DNA of 64,000 nucleotides from positions 124,001-188,000 of the forward strand of contig CAKTDA010000008.1 in assembly GCA_934541105.1 (NCBI GenBank), in the 5' to 3' direction. Below the pieces are notes generated by a model, which saw only the letters and a list, made by a program, of their open reading frames with translations, did no database searches and was not told the DNA's origin. Shown here one piece after another: positions 43,367-52,299 of the stretch (position 1 is the stretch's first letter; every line of letters begins with the position of its first letter). Both the position numbers and the translations under genes were made by a program. The stretch comes from an uncultured Luteitalea sp. (GTDB lineage Bacteria > Acidobacteriota > Vicinamibacteria > Vicinamibacterales > Vicinamibacteraceae).

Positions 43367-44359
43367 TCACTCGTCTCCGAGGTGGCGGCCGGCGGCGAGA
43401 TACGTGGACACGTACTCACCCACCGCGTCGGCGAGCGGCGTCGGCGGACGTGTGTAGCCGGCGGCGCGCAGGCGCGAGATGTCGGCCTGCGTGTGGTACT
43501 GGTACGTGCCGCGCAGCGCCTCGGGCATGTCGATGAACTCGATGCGCTCGGGGACGCCGGCTGCGGCAAAGATCGGACGCACGAGATCCAGCCACGTACG
43601 GGCTTCCCCGGATCCGATGTTGAAGATCCCCCTGGAGCCGTGCGCCGCGAGGTGCAGCGTCATCTCCACGACGTCCTTCACGTACACGAAGTCGCGCCGC
43701 TGTTCGCCGTCGCGGTAATCAGGGTGGTGGCTCCGGAACAGACGCACGCGCCCCTCGTCACGCACCTGGGCGTACGCCTTGTGCACGACCGAGCGCATCT
43801 CGCCCTTGTGACCCTCGTTGGGACCGAAGACGTTGAAGAAGCGCAGGCCCGCAACACGCGGGAGCAACTCGTGGTCGCGCACCCAGCGGTCGAAGAGCAG
43901 CTTCGAGTAGCCGTACATGTTCAGCGGACGCAACGGCTCGATCGTGGTCGGGTCGTCCACCATCCCTGCGCTCCCGTCGCCGTAGGTGGCAGCCGACGAC
44001 GCGTAGACGAACGCCGCGCCGTGCTGCATCGCCCAGCGGCACAGGTCCTTGCTGAACTCGTAGTTGTTGCGTGCGAGGTAGGAGGCGTCCTGCTCGGTTG
44101 TTGCCGAGCACGCACCCATATGCAGGACGAGGTCGAACTCGCCAAGGCGGTCGTGCGCGAGCCGGTCGAGCAGGTCGTCGGCCTCGAGGTAGTCCTCGAA
44201 ACGAAGGCCGCGCAGGTTGCGCCACTTGGCCGTCGTGCCGAGCCGATCGGCGATGACGATGCGCGACGACCCCCGCGTGTTGAGGCCCCATGCCAGCGCC
44301 GAGCCGATGAATCCCGCGCCGCCGGTGATCAGCACGCGCGCGCGTTCGATGTCGATCAT
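43367..44359 (-). CDS. hldD: ADP-L-glycero-D-manno-heptose 6-epimerase
   Basis: HldD makes the heptose donor for the lipopolysaccharide inner core. The 330-residue short-chain dehydrogenase-fold product has the NADP-binding GGAGFIGSALAWGLN (13-27) and YASSAATYGDG. The catalytic pair is Y149/K153 (YGYSK), and the family blocks RFFNVFGPNEGHKGEM and RDFVYVKDVV are present. It is encoded immediately after the ABC exporter genes, with no gap, on the same strand. This suggests co-expression with lipid or LPS transport. Confidence 0.94.
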   Translation of the reverse strand: MIDIERARVLITGGAGFIGSALAWGLNTRGSSRIVIADRLGTTAKWRNLRGLRFEDYLEADDLLDRLAHDRLGEFDLVLHMGACSATTEQDASYLARNNYEFSKDLCRWAMQHGAAFVYASSAATYGDGSAGMVDDPTTIEPLRPLNMYGYSKLLFDRWVRDHELLPRVAGLRFFNVFGPNEGHKGEMRSVVHKAYAQVRDEGRVRLFRSHHPDYRDGEQRRDFVYVKDVVEMTLHLAAHGSRGIFNIGSGEARTWLDLVRPIFAAAGVPERIEFIDMPEALRGTYQYHTQADISRLRAAGYTRPPTPLADAVGEYVSTYLAAGRHLGDE

Positions 44360-46174
44360 TCAGGAACCCTCGTGAGTCGGCTGCAGCGCCGGCGCGGCCG
44401 CGTGCGACTGGTACTGGAGCTGGTACAGGCGATGGTAGATGCCGCGCATGGCCAGCAGCTCCTGGTGCGTGCCCGACTCGCGCAGTTCGCCGCGATGGAG
44501 CACGAGGATGCGGTCCATGTCCTGGATCGTCGAGAGGCGGTGCGCGATGGCAATCGTCGTGCGTCCCTGCATCAGCACGCGCAGCGCATCGCGAATCAGC
44601 ACTTCGGTCTCGGTGTCGACGCTCGACGTCGCCTCGTCGAGCACGAGGACCTGCGGGTCGAAGGCGAGGGCTCGCGCAAACGACAGCAGCTGCTTCTGCC
44701 CGACCGACAGCGTCGCGCCACGCTCGGCCACCGGCGTGTCGTAGCCCCGGGGCAGGTCGCGGATGAACGCATCGGCGTGGACGGCCTCGGCCGCGGCACG
44801 CACCTGCGCGTCGGTGATGTCCTCGCGCCCGAGCCTGATGTTGCCGGCAACCGTACCGGAGAACAGGTAGACGTCCTGGAGCACGAGCGCGAAGTGCCGG
44901 CGCAGGTCCGCGATCGGGAGGTCGCGGATGTCGGTGCCGTCGAGCAGGATGCGGCCGCTGCTCACGTCGTAGAACCGCAGCAGCAGGTTGATGAGCGTGC
45001 TCTTGCCCGACCCGGTGGCGCCCACCACGCCGATGCGCTGCCCGGGCTCCACCGTGAACGAGACGTGCTTGAGGACCTCCACGCCCGGCGTGTACGCGAA
45101 CGTCACGTCGTCCACGACGATCCGCCCAGACGACCGCGCCCGGCCCTCGCCCGTCGGCACCCCCGCGGGGTCGGTGATCCGCACGGGCGTGTCGAGCAGC
45201 GCGAACAGGCGCTCAGACGATGCCATGGCCGCCTGGAGCAGGTTGAACTTCTCGGACATGTCCGAGATCGGGCGGAAGAAGCGCTGGGCGTACTGGAGGA
45301 ACGCCACGAGCGTGCCGATCGTCAGCGTGGCCCCGAGCACCCAGCCGCCGCCGAACCAGATGATGAGCGCGGTCGAAATCGCGCCAATCACCTCGATGAC
45401 GGGATAGAACACCGCGTAGTAGTGGATCGACCGCAGGTTCGCATCGCGATGCTCGCGGTTGACGCGGTCGAACTCGCCGAACGTCTGCGCCTCGCGGCGG
45501 AACAGCTGCACGGTGGCCATGCCCGTGAGGTTCTCCTGGAGGAACGCATTCAGGCGCGACACCCACGTGCGCACCTCCCGGTAGGACTCGCGCACGTTGC
45601 GCCGGAACCACTGCGTCACGACCAGGATCAGCGGCAGCACGCAGAACGTGAGCAACGCGAGCCGCCAGTCGAGCGAGACGAGCACGACGACGATGCCGGC
45701 AAGCGACAGGATGTCGCCGAACACCGACACGACGCCGGACGTGAACAGGTCGTTGATCGCGTCCACGTCGCTCGTCACGCGTGTCATCATGCGGCCCACG
45801 GGATGGCGATCGTAGTAGGCGAGGTCGAGCCGCTGCAGGTGGTCGTACACCTGCCGGCGCAGGTCGTACATGATCCGCTGCCCCAGCATCTGCAGCGTCG
45901 TGGTCTGCACGAACTCGGCCGCGAACGCGCCGACGAGCGTCCCCAAATACAGGAGCGCCACCGTCGTCACGCCCGCGAAGTCGCCGACGGCGATGTGCTC
46001 GTCGATGGCGCGCTTGACGAGCACCGGCTGCGCCAGCTGGAACCCGACGTACGCGACGATGGCCGCAAGCGCAAGGACGGCGCGCGCCCAGTACGGTCGC
46101 AGGTAGCCGATCAGCCGGCGCATGAGCCGGCCGTCGTAGGCCTTGCCGAGGATTTCGTCGTCGTGCGAAGGCAT
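44360..46174 (-). CDS. ABC exporter subunit (MsbA/MdlB-like) with intact Walker B
   Basis: The 604-residue half-transporter has six membrane helices (about residues 25-330) and a C-terminal NBD. Walker A is GATGSGKST, the signature is LSVGQKQ (Val for the second Gly), Walker B VLVLDEATSSVD carries the catalytic Glu, and the switch His lies in IAIAHRLST. Its ATG shares one base with the stop of the partner gene (TGATG). Together they form a typical heterodimeric exporter with this subunit contributing the catalytic glutamate. The substrate is unknown; lipids or drugs are usual. Confidence 0.92.
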   Translation of the reverse strand: MPSHDDEILGKAYDGRLMRRLIGYLRPYWARAVLALAAIVAYVGFQLAQPVLVKRAIDEHIAVGDFAGVTTVALLYLGTLVGAFAAEFVQTTTLQMLGQRIMYDLRRQVYDHLQRLDLAYYDRHPVGRMMTRVTSDVDAINDLFTSGVVSVFGDILSLAGIVVVLVSLDWRLALLTFCVLPLILVVTQWFRRNVRESYREVRTWVSRLNAFLQENLTGMATVQLFRREAQTFGEFDRVNREHRDANLRSIHYYAVFYPVIEVIGAISTALIIWFGGGWVLGATLTIGTLVAFLQYAQRFFRPISDMSEKFNLLQAAMASSERLFALLDTPVRITDPAGVPTGEGRARSSGRIVVDDVTFAYTPGVEVLKHVSFTVEPGQRIGVVGATGSGKSTLINLLLRFYDVSSGRILLDGTDIRDLPIADLRRHFALVLQDVYLFSGTVAGNIRLGREDITDAQVRAAAEAVHADAFIRDLPRGYDTPVAERGATLSVGQKQLLSFARALAFDPQVLVLDEATSSVDTETEVLIRDALRVLMQGRTTIAIAHRLSTIQDMDRILVLHRGELRESGTHQELLAMRGIYHRLYQLQYQSHAAAPALQPTHEGS

Positions 46175-47931
46175 CAGGAGACGGCGAGCTCCTCTTCGAG
46201 CTGCTGCTGGCGCACGAGATCCCCGTACGGGCCGCCGGCCTGCGCCAGCGACGCGTGCGTGCCGCGCTCGACGATGCGGCCGGCGTCGAGCACGATCACC
46301 TGATCGGCGTGCCGGACGGCGGAAATGCGATGCGCGACGACGATGGTCGTGCGGTCGGCGGTCACTTCGCGCAGGCGGCCCAGGATTTCCTCCTCGGTGT
46401 AGGTGTCGACGGCCGACAGCGCGTCGTCGAAGACGAGCACCGGCGCGTCGGTCATCAGCGCGCGGGCAATGGAGGTCCGCTGCTTCTGGCCGCCAGACAA
46501 CGTGAGCCCGCGCTCGCCCACCCGCGTGTCGTAGCCCTCGGCGAACTGGGCGACGTCCTTGTCGAGCCTGGCAATCGCCGCGACGTCGAGCACGCGCGAC
46601 GCCCGGGTCTCAGCCGCATCGTCGGGGGCACCGAACGTGATGTTGCCTTCGAGCGTCGTGCTGAAGAGGAACGTCTCCTGCGGGACGAACGCGAACGCGG
46701 CGCGCAGTTGCGCGAGGGGCACCTCGCGCACGTCGTGTCCGTCGAGGAACACCGTGCCCGGTGGCGGATCGTAGAGGCGCACGAGCAGGTGGACGAGCGT
46801 GGACTTGCCGCTGCCCGTCGGCCCGACGATGGCCAGCGTCGTCCCTGCCGGCACGTGCAGGTCGATCTCGTGCAGGACGGCCGGTCCGCCGCCGTACGCG
46901 AACGTCAGGTTGCGGACGTGCAGTTCCCCGCGGACGGGTCGCGGCAGGTCGCGCGCCTGCGGGCTGTCCACGATGGAGGGCACGGCGTCGAAGACGTCGA
47001 GCATCCGCTGCCACGACGCGAGTCCGCGCTGGAACAGGTTCGTGACCCAGCCGAAGGCGACGAGCGGCCAGGCGAGTTGCCCGAGGTAGCCGTTGAAGGC
47101 GACGAACTCCCCGAGCGTGAGGCGCCCCTCGATCACTTCACGCCCGCCGAGGTACAGGAAGCCGACGATGGCGAGGCCGAAGCCGAGGCTCATGCTCGGG
47201 TAGAAGCAGGCCTGCAGGAGGATCAGTTGCCAGTTGCGGGCGACGTACTCGTCGTTGGCGCGCAGGAACTTCGCGCGTTCGGCGTCCTCCTGTCCGTAGG
47301 CGCGCACGACACGCACGCCGGCGAGCGCTTCCTGGGCGACGGCGCTGATCTCGGCAAGCTGCGCCTGGATCTGCTCGAAGCGCCGGTGGATGGCATCGCC
47401 GAAGTACTTGACGACGAGCGACACGAGTGGCAGGCCGACCACGAGCGCGAGCGTGAGCCGGGCGTGCAGCGACAACATCATCGCGATCGCCGCGGCCGCG
47501 AGCACGGCCGTGGACGTGGCATACATGGCCGCCGGGCCGATCATCATCCGCACGGCGCCGAGGTCGGCCGAGGCGCGCGACATCAGGTCGCCCGTGCGTG
47601 CCCGGTCGAAGTACTCGCGGGGGAACTCCTGCAGGCGGGCGAAGAAGTCGTTGCGCAGGTCGTACTCGATGCGCCGCGACGCGCCGATGACGAGCCGGCG
47701 CATCGCATACCGGAACACGCCGCCCACGCCGGCGATGGCGAGCACGGCGCCGGCATAGAGGCCGAGCTTCGCGTGCGTCACCCCGGCCGTGAGGTCGTCC
47801 ACGGCGTACTTCAGCACCCAGGGGGTGAGCAGCGTGAAGACGTTCGAGCACAGGGAACAGGCAAGGCCGATGAGGATCGGCTGCCGGTGCCTGCCGACGT
47901 AGGGCAGCAACCGGCGCAAGGCGGCACGCAC
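46174..47931 (-). CDS. ABC exporter subunit (MdlA-like) with Asp in place of the catalytic Glu
   Basis: The 585-residue half-transporter has six membrane helices and an NBD with Walker A GPTGSGKST and signature LSGGQKQR. Walker B reads VLVFDDALSAVD, so the catalytic Glu is Asp, as in degenerate-site subunits of TM287/288-type heterodimers. I start at GTG 47931, where TATAAT ends 6 nt upstream. This start gives the normal N-terminus (RAALRRLLPYVGRH); an upstream in-frame ATG at 48096 would overlap the divergent gene. Confidence 0.92.
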   Translation of the reverse strand: MRAALRRLLPYVGRHRQPILIGLACSLCSNVFTLLTPWVLKYAVDDLTAGVTHAKLGLYAGAVLAIAGVGGVFRYAMRRLVIGASRRIEYDLRNDFFARLQEFPREYFDRARTGDLMSRASADLGAVRMMIGPAAMYATSTAVLAAAAIAMMLSLHARLTLALVVGLPLVSLVVKYFGDAIHRRFEQIQAQLAEISAVAQEALAGVRVVRAYGQEDAERAKFLRANDEYVARNWQLILLQACFYPSMSLGFGLAIVGFLYLGGREVIEGRLTLGEFVAFNGYLGQLAWPLVAFGWVTNLFQRGLASWQRMLDVFDAVPSIVDSPQARDLPRPVRGELHVRNLTFAYGGGPAVLHEIDLHVPAGTTLAIVGPTGSGKSTLVHLLVRLYDPPPGTVFLDGHDVREVPLAQLRAAFAFVPQETFLFSTTLEGNITFGAPDDAAETRASRVLDVAAIARLDKDVAQFAEGYDTRVGERGLTLSGGQKQRTSIARALMTDAPVLVFDDALSAVDTYTEEEILGRLREVTADRTTIVVAHRISAVRHADQVIVLDAGRIVERGTHASLAQAGGPYGDLVRQQQLEEELAVS

Positions 47932-47937
47932 CCCGCG

Positions 47938-47943
47938 ATTATA
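47938..47943 (-). promoter_or_regulatory. Perfect TATAAT -10 of the ABC exporter operon
   Basis: TATAAT on the minus strand is followed by six bases and the GTG start. Transcription would begin at the start codon, so the message should be leaderless. No convincing -35 is visible. Confidence 0.55.
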
Positions 47944-47995
47944 GAATCGGCGTCGCCCCTGTTGCCCGGGCCCCGAGCGTCCGATAGCTCCCGGT

Positions 47996-48820
47996 ATGAA
48001 GGCTCGACGCTCCTCCGCGTGGCTCGGCGCTGCCTGCGCCCTGATCTGTTTGGCATCGTCTCCCGCCCTGGCGCAGTACGGACCGTTGACACGCACCGAT
48101 CCCGCGACGGGCGAGCGTTACACGGTCGAGGCGGCGTTCGGCCTGTGGAAGCCGACGCCCGAGATCATCTTCTCCAGCGAGCAGTTCGGCATTCCGGGCT
48201 CGGACATCGACCTGCAGGAGGATCTCGACGCGGGCGAGAAAAGCTTCCGCGACTTCCGCTTCGTGCTGCGGCCGGCGCGCAAGCACAAGCTGCGCGTCGA
48301 ATACATCCCGATCCGGTACGAGGTGGACACGGTGCTCCGCCGCGACATCGTGTTCAACGGCAACATCTTCGGCGTGGGTCTGCCGGTGCAGGGCGAGCTG
48401 AAGTGGGACGCGTGGCGCTTCGGGTACGAGTACGACTTCATCTACCGCGACCGCGGGTTCCTCGGCTTCATCGCAGAGGCCAAGTACACGAACGTGTCGG
48501 CCGAACTCGCGTCGCCGCTGACGTCGGAGTTCGCCGAGGCCCGGGCACCGATCCCGGCGCTCGGCGTGATCGGACGCGGATACCTCACGCGCAACCTGGC
48601 CCTGACCGGCGAGTTCACCGCGTTCCGCATTCCCGACAGCGAGAGCCGCGACTACAGCGGCAAGTACTACGACTTCGACATCTACGGGACGCTGAACTTC
48701 ACCAACAACTTCGGCGTGATGGGCGGCTACCGCAACCTGAACCTCGGTTACGTCGTCGACGACGACTTCGGCGACTTCAAGATGAAGGGCCTGTACGTGA
48801 TGGGAGTCGCGAGGTTCTGA
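47996..48820 (+). CDS. Outer-membrane beta-barrel protein of unknown function
   Basis: The 274-residue product has a signal peptide ending SSPALAQ. Amphipathic strands follow, such as RYTVEAAFGLWKPTP, HKLRVEYIPIRYEV, WDAWRFGYEYDFIYRD and NFGVMGGYRNLNLGYVVDD. The C-terminus GLYVMGVARF ends in Phe, the usual outer-membrane insertion signal. It resembles OmpW or lipid-A-acylase-size barrels in length only. It is divergent from the ABC exporter operon, so a link to lipid or efflux traffic is possible but not shown. Confidence 0.75.
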   Translation: MKARRSSAWLGAACALICLASSPALAQYGPLTRTDPATGERYTVEAAFGLWKPTPEIIFSSEQFGIPGSDIDLQEDLDAGEKSFRDFRFVLRPARKHKLRVEYIPIRYEVDTVLRRDIVFNGNIFGVGLPVQGELKWDAWRFGYEYDFIYRDRGFLGFIAEAKYTNVSAELASPLTSEFAEARAPIPALGVIGRGYLTRNLALTGEFTAFRIPDSESRDYSGKYYDFDIYGTLNFTNNFGVMGGYRNLNLGYVVDDDFGDFKMKGLYVMGVARF

Positions 48821-48860
48821 CCCTGCCGCGCCGGGCGGGCGCATGTTAAGATTCGCGGCT

Positions 48861-50576
48861 ATGCCATCCGGACGCGCCGCGACGTGGGGCGTCCGGCTGG
48901 TGCTCGGCCTCGTGCTCGCGGTCGGCATGACGTGGCCGATGGCCGGCAAGTTCGACCGCGCCGCACGCCTCAACTTCGGCGATGGCGAATGGAGCGTGTG
49001 GAACGTCACCTGGGTGGCGCACGCGCTCACCACGAGCCCCGGCGATCTCTTCCAGGCCAACATCTTCCATCCCGACCGCGACACCCTCGCGTACTCGGAG
49101 TCCAACGTCGTCACCGGCGCGCTCGGCGTGCCGTTCCACCTCGCGAGCGGCGGCAATCCCTACGCGACGCACAACGGCGCCATCCTCACGGGCCTCGTGC
49201 TCGCGTTCGTGTTCGCGTGGGCCTTTGCCGAGACTCTCGGCGCATCGGCCGCCGCCGCGGCAGCCTTTGCCGTGGCGTTCACGTACTGCCCGTACCTGTT
49301 CGCCCGGACCGCGCACATCCAGTTGATGATGACGTTCGGGCTGCCGCTGGCCCTCCAGGCGTTCCATCGCGTCGTGGATCGACCGAGCGCGGCACGCGGT
49401 GTCTGGCTCGGGGTGACGCTCGCGATCCAGGCGCTCGCGTGCGCCTACTTCGGCATCTTCGCCGGCCTCACCGTCGGCCTCGGCACGCTGTACTACGGCT
49501 ACGCGCGCGGCTTGTGGCGGCTGCGATCGTACTGGACGGCCATCGTGCTCGGCGCGGTCGTCAGCATCGCGATCGTGGCGCCGTTCTTCATGCCGTACGT
49601 CCGCGTGCAGAAGGAACTGGGCTTCACGCGGCTGCTCGAGGACGCCGCGATGTACTCGGCCGACTGGCAGTCGTGGCTGACCTCGTCGGCCTGGGCGCAC
49701 CGGTGGATGCTGCCGTGGCTCGAGCGCTGGAACGAAGTGCTGTTCCCGGGCTTCCTGCTGACGGCGCTCGCGCTCGTGGGCGCCTGGCTCGGGCTGCGCA
49801 CGCCGCGCCGCGACTCTCCGACGCCGAACCCCGAGTCCGGCGCGGCGGGTGGCGCGCCCCGCGCGTTGTCGCCCGCGAGGCGTCGTGAGACCACCATCTT
49901 CTACGGCGGGCTCGCGCTCATCACGTTCTGGGCGAGCTTCGGCCCGAAGGCCGGCCTCTACACGCTGCTCTACTACACGGTGCCGGTGTTCACGTTCCTG
50001 CGTGCGCCGGGCCGCTTCGGCATCCTCGTCGTGCTCGCGCTCGGCGTGCTCACGCTCGTCGCGCTGCAGGCGCTGCTCGAGCGGCGGCCGGCGCGCACGC
50101 GCACGCTTGCCGGATCGATTCTCGCCCTGCTGTTCGTTGCCGAGTACACGACGGCGCCCATCCGACTTGACGATGCCGCGACGCCGCCCGAGGCGCACCT
50201 GCGCCTCGCGTCGCTCCCGCCGGGGCCCGTCGTCGAGCTGCCGTTCTGGTACCTGCGCACCGACTTCCCGCGGCACGCGCGCTACATGCTGCTCTCGACG
50301 TACCACTGGCATCCGCTCGTCAACGGCTACAGCGACCACATCCCGCAGTGGTTCCGCGACGAAGTCATCCGCATCAGCAGCTTCCCCACCGCCGAGTCCC
50401 TGCAGATCACGGTGGGCCGCCACGGGGCGCGCTACGCAATCTTCCACTCGCGCTACTACGACAGCCGGAGCCGTCAGCGCCTGCGCGAGCGCCTCGAGCA
50501 GTACGCGGCATTCGTCCGCCCCATCATCAGCGAAGGCGACGTGTGGCTCTACGAGATCGTCGGGGCGCCGCGCTAG
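48861..50576 (+). CDS. Polytopic membrane protein, GT-C glycosyltransferase-like
   Basis: The 571-residue product has about eleven membrane helices and a soluble C-terminal domain (from about 440). The first periplasmic loop has NFGDGEWSVWNVTWVAHAL and NIFHPDRDTLAYSES. Acidic residues in this loop are typical of lipid-linked-sugar glycosyltransferases. The soluble end contains HPLVNGYSDHIPQWF. I start at ATG 48861 because TAAGAT ends 8 nt before it; an in-frame ATG at 48843 precedes that hexamer. A loop near residue 320 contains heptad-repeat-encoded Pro/Asn residues. The next gene is a paralogue. Confidence 0.75.
   Translation: MPSGRAATWGVRLVLGLVLAVGMTWPMAGKFDRAARLNFGDGEWSVWNVTWVAHALTTSPGDLFQANIFHPDRDTLAYSESNVVTGALGVPFHLASGGNPYATHNGAILTGLVLAFVFAWAFAETLGASAAAAAAFAVAFTYCPYLFARTAHIQLMMTFGLPLALQAFHRVVDRPSAARGVWLGVTLAIQALACAYFGIFAGLTVGLGTLYYGYARGLWRLRSYWTAIVLGAVVSIAIVAPFFMPYVRVQKELGFTRLLEDAAMYSADWQSWLTSSAWAHRWMLPWLERWNEVLFPGFLLTALALVGAWLGLRTPRRDSPTPNPESGAAGGAPRALSPARRRETTIFYGGLALITFWASFGPKAGLYTLLYYTVPVFTFLRAPGRFGILVVLALGVLTLVALQALLERRPARTRTLAGSILALLFVAEYTTAPIRLDDAATPPEAHLRLASLPPGPVVELPFWYLRTDFPRHARYMLLSTYHWHPLVNGYSDHIPQWFRDEVIRISSFPTAESLQITVGRHGARYAIFHSRYYDSRSRQRLRERLEQYAAFVRPIISEGDVWLYEIVGAPR
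49809..49840. repeat. Heptanucleotide-repeat-like segment inside the GT-C-like gene
   Basis: Read on the complement strand, ACTCGGG, GTTCGGC and GTCGGAG lie in 7-bp register. In the gene the segment encodes SPTPNPESG in a hydrophilic loop. The pattern parallels that inside pheT but is shorter, so confidence is lower. Confidence 0.4.
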
Positions 50577-52183
50577 CGGCCGCCCTGCTGGCGGCACTGG
50601 CGCTGGCCCACACCTGGCCGCTCGTCACGGCGCCGGGCACGCTGTCTCGCACCGACAGCGCCGATGGCCTCCTCAACCAGTGGATCCTCGGCTGGGTGGC
50701 ACACGCGCTCGCCACGCATCCGTTCGCGCTGTTCGACGCCAACATCTTCCATCCCGAACCGCGCACGCTCGCGTTCTCCGAACACCTGTTCGTGCCCGCT
50801 CTCTTCAGCGCACCGGTCTTCTGGCTCGGCGGGTCGCCGGTGCTCGCCTACAACGTCACGTTGTGGGCGGGCCTTGTTCTCACCGGCTGCGCGTTCACCC
50901 TGGTGCTGCGGCGATGGACCGGCGACGTGTACGCGGCGCTCGTCGCCGGAAGCCTGGCGGCCTTCAACACCGACACGCTGACGCGCATGGGCCACATCCA
51001 GGCCATGCACGTCGAGTTCCTGCCGCTCGCGCTCATGGCGTTCGACGACGTGCTCCGTCGCGGTGCGCGGCGCGATGCCGTGCGCCTCGGCATGTTCACG
51101 GCGCTGCAGATGCTCTGCTCCGGCTACCTGCTCGTCATGACCGCGATCGCGCTCGTCACCGCGGCCATGGTCAGGGCCCGCGAATGGGTCGGCGCACGGG
51201 TCGCATCGCGCAGCGCACTGCTGGCCGCAGGCGCGGCGATTGCCGTCGGGCTCTGCGCCCCGTTCCTCTACCAGTACTACCGCGTGCAGCACGACCAGGG
51301 GCTGGTGCGATCGGTGGACGAAGTGCGCCAGTTCGCGGGCGTCTGGCAGAACTTCCTCGCCACGGGCGCCCGCGTGCACTTCGACACGTGGTCTGCGCCG
51401 TTCTTCCGCGCGGCAACGTCGCCCGCGTTCCCCGGCATCGTGCCACTGGCCCTCGCAGCCGTCGCCATCGCCACGGGCGTCGCCTGGCGGGACACGCGAG
51501 CGCGCATGTGGATCGCCATCGGCCTTGTCGGCGCGGCACTCAGCTTCGGGCCCGCGATGCCGGGGTACACGTTCCTCTACGAGACGCTGCCGGTGCTCAA
51601 GGGCGTCCGCGCCGTCGGCCGGTTCTCGTTGCTCGCGCTGCTGGCGGTTGCCGTGCTCGCCGCCTTCGGTCTGGCCTGGGTCCGTGCCCGGCTGACCGAC
51701 GCGCGCCGCACCAGGCTCGCAACGGTCGTCGGCGTGGCAGCCGTTGCGCTCGTCAACATCGAGAACGCCCGCGCGCCGATGGCCTTCGTCCGCTTCGACG
51801 GCATCCCGCCGATCTACGCCGCGCTCGCCGCCGAACCGGCAGCCGTCGTGGCCGAACTGCCATTCCCCGAACCGGGGCGCGTCGCGGCCAACGCACGAGC
51901 CGTCCACGCGTCGATGCGCAACTGGCGCCCGCTGCTCAACGGCTACTCCGGGTTCACGCCGGCAAGCTACGTCGAGCACTACCTCGCATTCAGGGCGTTC
52001 CCCGACCCGTCGTCGATCGACGCGCTCCGCCGCGCCGGCGTCACGCACATCGTCGTGGACGTCGGCCAGGTGCCGGACGCCGTTGCGGCCCTGCAGCACG
52101 TGGATGGCGTCACGCTGCTCGCCGCCGATGCACGACGCCGCATCTACCGCATCGGGGGGCAGTGCGCGAATGCCGAATGCTGA
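50543..52183 (+). CDS. Polytopic membrane protein, paralogue of the preceding GT-C-like protein
   Basis: The 546-residue product shares the first-loop pattern with its neighbour: DSADGLLNQWILGWVAHAL and NIFHPEPRTLAFSEH. It also shares a soluble C-terminal domain with RPLLNGYSGFTPASY. About eleven helices are predicted. The GTG start at 50543 lies 34 bases inside the upstream gene and gives a short positively charged N-terminus before the first helix. A longer ORF to 50348 is a shadow. The last residues (CANAEC) are encoded by a heptad repeat that also supplies the stop codon. Sugar transfer to lipids or proteins is inferred only. Confidence 0.75.
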   Translation: MALRDRRGAALAAALLAALALAHTWPLVTAPGTLSRTDSADGLLNQWILGWVAHALATHPFALFDANIFHPEPRTLAFSEHLFVPALFSAPVFWLGGSPVLAYNVTLWAGLVLTGCAFTLVLRRWTGDVYAALVAGSLAAFNTDTLTRMGHIQAMHVEFLPLALMAFDDVLRRGARRDAVRLGMFTALQMLCSGYLLVMTAIALVTAAMVRAREWVGARVASRSALLAAGAAIAVGLCAPFLYQYYRVQHDQGLVRSVDEVRQFAGVWQNFLATGARVHFDTWSAPFFRAATSPAFPGIVPLALAAVAIATGVAWRDTRARMWIAIGLVGAALSFGPAMPGYTFLYETLPVLKGVRAVGRFSLLALLAVAVLAAFGLAWVRARLTDARRTRLATVVGVAAVALVNIENARAPMAFVRFDGIPPIYAALAAEPAAVVAELPFPEPGRVAANARAVHASMRNWRPLLNGYSGFTPASYVEHYLAFRAFPDPSSIDALRRAGVTHIVVDVGQVPDAVAALQHVDGVTLLAADARRRIYRIGGQCANAEC

Positions 52184-52227
52184 ATGCTGAATGCTGAATG
52201 TCGAATGCACAATGTCGAATGCCGATG
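52166..52227. repeat. Heptanucleotide tandem repeat over the end of the GT-C-like gene
   Basis: AATG recurs every 7 bp from 52169 to 52221, eight times. Units are CGAATGC, TGAATGC three times and CGAATGT variants. The array includes the TGA stop at 52181-52183 and runs 44 bp beyond it. The rest of the gap to 52299 contains no other recognised signal except the -10 of the next gene. Confidence 0.85.
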
Positions 52228-52286
52228 TCGACGCCGCCGAGGGGTCCAAACGGTCCGCGCGGCAACCCGGAGGGAGGCCGACGCTG

Positions 52287-52292
52287 TACGCT
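52287..52292 (+). promoter_or_regulatory. -10-like hexamer TACGCT before the aminotransferase
   Basis: TACGCT is followed by seven bases and a GTG start, matching the spacing at other leaderless genes in the window. It is weaker than most, because it is G/C-containing. Confidence 0.35.
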
Positions 52293-52299
52293 GTACGCC

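Noticed and set aside
43214..46303. Very long plus-strand open frame (over 1000 codons)
   Set aside because: It is antisense to hldD and the ABC gene, is rich in Arg/His/Val, and has no domain; a typical shadow in GC-rich DNA.
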